From contig DATMXP010000020.1 in NCBI GenBank assembly GCA_035561515.1, positions 25,659-89,658 on the forward strand: 64,000 nt of DNA. Direction: 5' to 3'. The notes beneath the pieces are model-generated. The model worked only from the letters and a program-made list of their open reading frames with translations, made no database searches and was not told the DNA's origin. Below, piece after piece: positions 61,689 to 64,000 of this stretch. Source of the stretch: Terriglobales bacterium (GTDB lineage Bacteria > Acidobacteriota > Terriglobia > Terriglobales > Acidobacteriaceae). The translations under genes and the position numbers were made by a program. Within the stretch, counting starts at the first letter, position 1. Each line of letters begins with the position of its first letter.

Positions 61689-63062
61689 ATGGCAGATATC
61701 AAACCATTCCGCGCCCTCCGTTACGACACCAACCGCGTTGCGCCCTCCGACGTCGTTACTCAGCCCTACGACAAAATCTCTCCTGCCATGCAGGACAAGT
61801 ACTACGCCGCCAGCCCTTATAACCTTGTCCGAATCATCCTCGGCAAATCTGAACCGGGCGACTCCGACTCCGGCAACGTCTATACCCGTGCCGCCGACTC
61901 TTTCCAGTCGTGGCGCAAGGAAGGCGTCCTCCGCCCTGAAGCCCGCGAGTCCTTTTACTACTACACTCAGCGCTTCACCGTTCCTGGCACAGCGGTTGGC
62001 GCCGCCGGCCCGGTCGAGTTTGAGCGCCGTGGCTTCATCGCCCTGGGTCGCATCCACGACTACACCGATGGCGACGTCTTCCGTCATGAGCAAACCCTCG
62101 CCAAGCCCAAGTCCGATCGCCTGAACCTCCTCCGCGCCACTCGCGCCCACTTTGGCCAGATCTTCATGCTTTACAGCGATCCAGCCGGAGATGTTGATCT
62201 ATTACTTGAGAATTTCACCCTGGCGGTTTCACCCGGAGGCACCCGTCAGTCTGAGGCTGACGCCGCCATGGCCGTCGAGCCCGATATCGCCCTCACCGAC
62301 GAATACGGTGTGTTGCACCGGGTTTGGTGCATTTCTGATCCGCACGTAATCAAGGCCGTTCAGGACCGCATGGCCGGCAAGAAACTCATCATCGCCGATG
62401 GCCACCACCGCTACGAAACCGCCCTCAACTACCGGAACGAATCTCGCCTGGCTGGTCAATCGGCCGGAAAGGGTGCGAATGCGCCCCACGAGTTCGTCAT
62501 GATGACCTTCGTCAACATGGATTCGAAGGGTCTGGTGATCCTCCCCACCCATCGTGTCGTTCACGGCCTTGCGAATTTTGACCGCGAGAAATTCCTCGAG
62601 AGCGCGCGCAAGTACTTCGAAGTCGTCCCCGCCTCCGGCTCCTGCGACCAGCTCGCCAACCGTCTGCACGAAGCCGGACGCCACGGCACCACCCTGCTCG
62701 CCAACTCCGGAGACGCCTGCTTCCTCCTCCACGCCCGCCCCGGCGCGGCAGACTCGATCCTGAAAGACGTTCCTGCGCTTCAGCGTCAGCTCGACGTCGT
62801 CCACCTCCACAAGGTCCTGCTCGAGCACGTCCTCGGACTCTCCGAAGAATCCATCCGCAACCAGGAGAACATCTCCTATCATCGCGACGCCTCCGAAGCC
62901 CTCGCCCGTGTCCGCGAAGGCGCCAATGTCGCCTTCCTCATGAACCCCGTCAAAATGGACCAGCTCCGTGAGATCACCTTCGCCGGAGGCGTGCTCCCGC
63001 AGAAGTCCACCGACTTCTACCCCAAGCTGCTCAGCGGGCTCACCATCTACCCGCTCGAATAA
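61689..63062 (+). CDS. DUF1015-family protein
   Basis: The protein has 457 residues from the ATG at 61689 (weak ribosome site; an in-frame ATG lies 14 codons upstream). It begins ADIKPFRALRYDTNRVAPSD and contains VTQPYDKISP and IADGHHRYETAL, hallmarks of the DUF1015 family. No signal peptide or membrane segment. The function of the family is not established. The gap 61309-61688 contains nothing else convincing. Confidence 0.88.
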   Translation: MADIKPFRALRYDTNRVAPSDVVTQPYDKISPAMQDKYYAASPYNLVRIILGKSEPGDSDSGNVYTRAADSFQSWRKEGVLRPEARESFYYYTQRFTVPGTAVGAAGPVEFERRGFIALGRIHDYTDGDVFRHEQTLAKPKSDRLNLLRATRAHFGQIFMLYSDPAGDVDLLLENFTLAVSPGGTRQSEADAAMAVEPDIALTDEYGVLHRVWCISDPHVIKAVQDRMAGKKLIIADGHHRYETALNYRNESRLAGQSAGKGANAPHEFVMMTFVNMDSKGLVILPTHRVVHGLANFDREKFLESARKYFEVVPASGSCDQLANRLHEAGRHGTTLLANSGDACFLLHARPGAADSILKDVPALQRQLDVVHLHKVLLEHVLGLSEESIRNQENISYHRDASEALARVREGANVAFLMNPVKMDQLREITFAGGVLPQKSTDFYPKLLSGLTIYPLE

Positions 63063-63164
63063 CCGAAAACTCAACCTTCAGGGCGTCACCAGCGACAGTA
63101 TCTTTTGTCACTGATTTCGCCCGTCCATTGGGCTATATCTCGCCTAAGATCAGGGGGTATAGCC

Positions 63165-63560
63165 ATGCTCAGCACCGTTGGAATCGTCGCCTTCATGATT
63201 GGCGCTGTCTGTTTCGTCGCCGCCGCGATCGTCTGGTACAAGATGGCCGAATGGGAATTCCGCAGCCCCTTCTACATCCTCTGCCCTGAAACTGAAAAAC
63301 CGGCCGAGATTACCGTCGATGCCAAACTCGCTGCCCATACTCGTTTCGCTGGACACGAAGAGATTCGTATCACCTCATGCTCACGCTGGCCCGACAGACG
63401 CGCCTGCAACCAGGACTGCTCGCCACAAGTACAGTTCGTCGGTGACACCCGAAGCGAAACCAAAATTGCCCCCTTCGGGCTCCAACCCGACCAGCTAAGG
63501 ATTAACAATCCCGTTCACATGACCCGCGAGCTCTACAAACGCATCCAGCAACACCACTGA
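63165..63560 (+). CDS. Small membrane-anchored protein of unknown function
   Basis: The protein has 131 residues from the ATG at 63165 (ggggg upstream; a longer frame exists). One N-terminal membrane helix (TVGIVAFMIGAVCFVAAAIVW), then a soluble part with a CPETEKPAEITVDAKLAA segment and two further cysteine groups (TSCSRWP, CNQDCSP) that could bind metal or form disulfides. The family is not recognised. Confidence 0.6.
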   Translation: MLSTVGIVAFMIGAVCFVAAAIVWYKMAEWEFRSPFYILCPETEKPAEITVDAKLAAHTRFAGHEEIRITSCSRWPDRRACNQDCSPQVQFVGDTRSETKIAPFGLQPDQLRINNPVHMTRELYKRIQQHH

Positions 63561-63899
63561 AGTCTTTCGTCTCTGTCGCCCCCTCGCCAGATCGCCCGCC
63601 TACGCCTGCCATCCTGAGCGGAGGGCGCATGCCCGGGACGAAGAATCCCGACGGTGTCCAAATAGCCACAGATGCTCGGAGGCTTCTCCACCGCAAGCGT
63701 GTAAAAAGGGCGGGTCACCACGGACCGTCCGATGGTCCAGTGTCGTTTGTAATCTAGCGGCCATTCCCGTTTAGGGACTAAAGTAACCTCGGGAGTTAAT
63801 TTTTTCTTGTGGAAACTTTGGAGTTATTGTGAGCTCTCAATGAAAATCGTCTTACGTCTCAGACGAGAGCCTTCGCTCCAGCGGAGTGGGAGGATTGTA
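63561..63899. other. Intergenic region upstream of the lipoprotein gene
   Basis: No convincing gene. A stretch at about 63600-63660 (ccatcctgagcggagg, then gggacgaagaatcccg) looks like a dispersed non-coding repeat seen in acidobacterial genomes, but I cannot confirm copy number within this window. Confidence 0.35.
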
Positions 63900-64000
63900 A
63901 TGCGGAATAGCAGTTTTCTTAAGGCCCATGTAGCTTTCGTTGTTCTAGCGTTGTTACTTCTCATCATGGTGGGTTGTGGCGGAACCTCATCCTCTTCTCC
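63900..64000 (+). CDS. Lipoprotein gene, 3' partial
   Basis: ATG at 63900 with gggagg 6 nt upstream. The visible 33 residues form a signal peptide (HVAFVVLALLLLIMVG) ending at a lipobox cysteine (MVGCGG) and a serine-rich linker. The rest lies beyond the window, so the product cannot be named. Confidence 0.75.
   Translation, partial: MRNSSFLKAHVAFVVLALLLLIMVGCGGTSSSS

Noticed and set aside
61503..62150. 215-residue minus-strand open frame
   Set aside because: It lies mostly antisense to the DUF1015 gene, is Gly/Val-rich in a way typical of an antisense shadow of a G+C-rich gene, and has no family features.

Overview
The window reads as a chromosomal segment of an Acidobacteriota genome (Terriglobia/Koribacter-like). 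The indicators are a 1,180-residue TonB-dependent receptor with an N-terminal carboxypeptidase-regulatory-like domain, two adjacent secreted proteins of the acidobacterial VWFA-related family, and many secreted esterases. This assignment comes from gene content alone.

Region 1 (about 2.2-26 kb) looks like a carbohydrate and ester utilisation locus. A long leftward series (16.7 to 2.3 kb) encodes the receptor, a ceramidase-family hydrolase, a PfkB-type sugar kinase, a type-B carboxylesterase, two CE1-like esterases, an SGNH hydrolase, an Asp-box (sialidase-fold) protein and an alpha/beta hydrolase. A tannase/feruloyl-esterase, a second SGNH hydrolase and a GntR/LacI-type chimeric regulator follow. 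A rightward operon then encodes sucrose phosphorylase, an MFS transporter and a GH32 beta-fructosidase. Together the genes suggest that acylated sucrose or fructan compounds are imported, de-esterified and split to glucose-1-phosphate and fructose. Short related motifs in four intergenic regions are candidate operators for the regulator.

Region 2 (27,779-42,562) is an integrated mobile element of about 14.7 kb in the 3' half of a tRNA-Asn(GTT) gene. It is bounded by a 47-bp direct repeat. It carries a tyrosine integrase with a zinc-ribbon insertion and a replication module (helix-turn-helix protein, stand-alone DnaB N-terminal domain, P-loop ATPase, SSB). A translationally coupled six-gene leftward operon encodes phage-like proteins with recurrent MP-x-x-x-L-K motifs. 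The rest is several very small zinc-ribbon or membrane proteins and a left-end cargo of a SIR2-domain protein plus a frameshifted GIY-YIG nuclease. No terminase large subunit, portal, capsid or tail gene was recognised, so it resembles a phage satellite or a previously uncharacterised integrative element more than a complete prophage.

Region 3 (43-64 kb) is ordinary chromosome: a histidine kinase and sigma-54 regulator pair, an SDR, a single-domain response regulator, zwf-pgl, an acyl-CoA ligase, thiG, ftsB, a phosphohexomutase, cutA, a methyltransferase, a CBS-like/CGL-like transsulfuration pair, the two VWA proteins and a DUF1015 protein. The notable gene here is a peroxiredoxin (49,363-49,935, minus strand) whose peroxidatic cysteine codon is TGA. 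A hairpin lies 16 nt downstream of it, so it is probably a selenoprotein. The window ends inside a lipoprotein gene.
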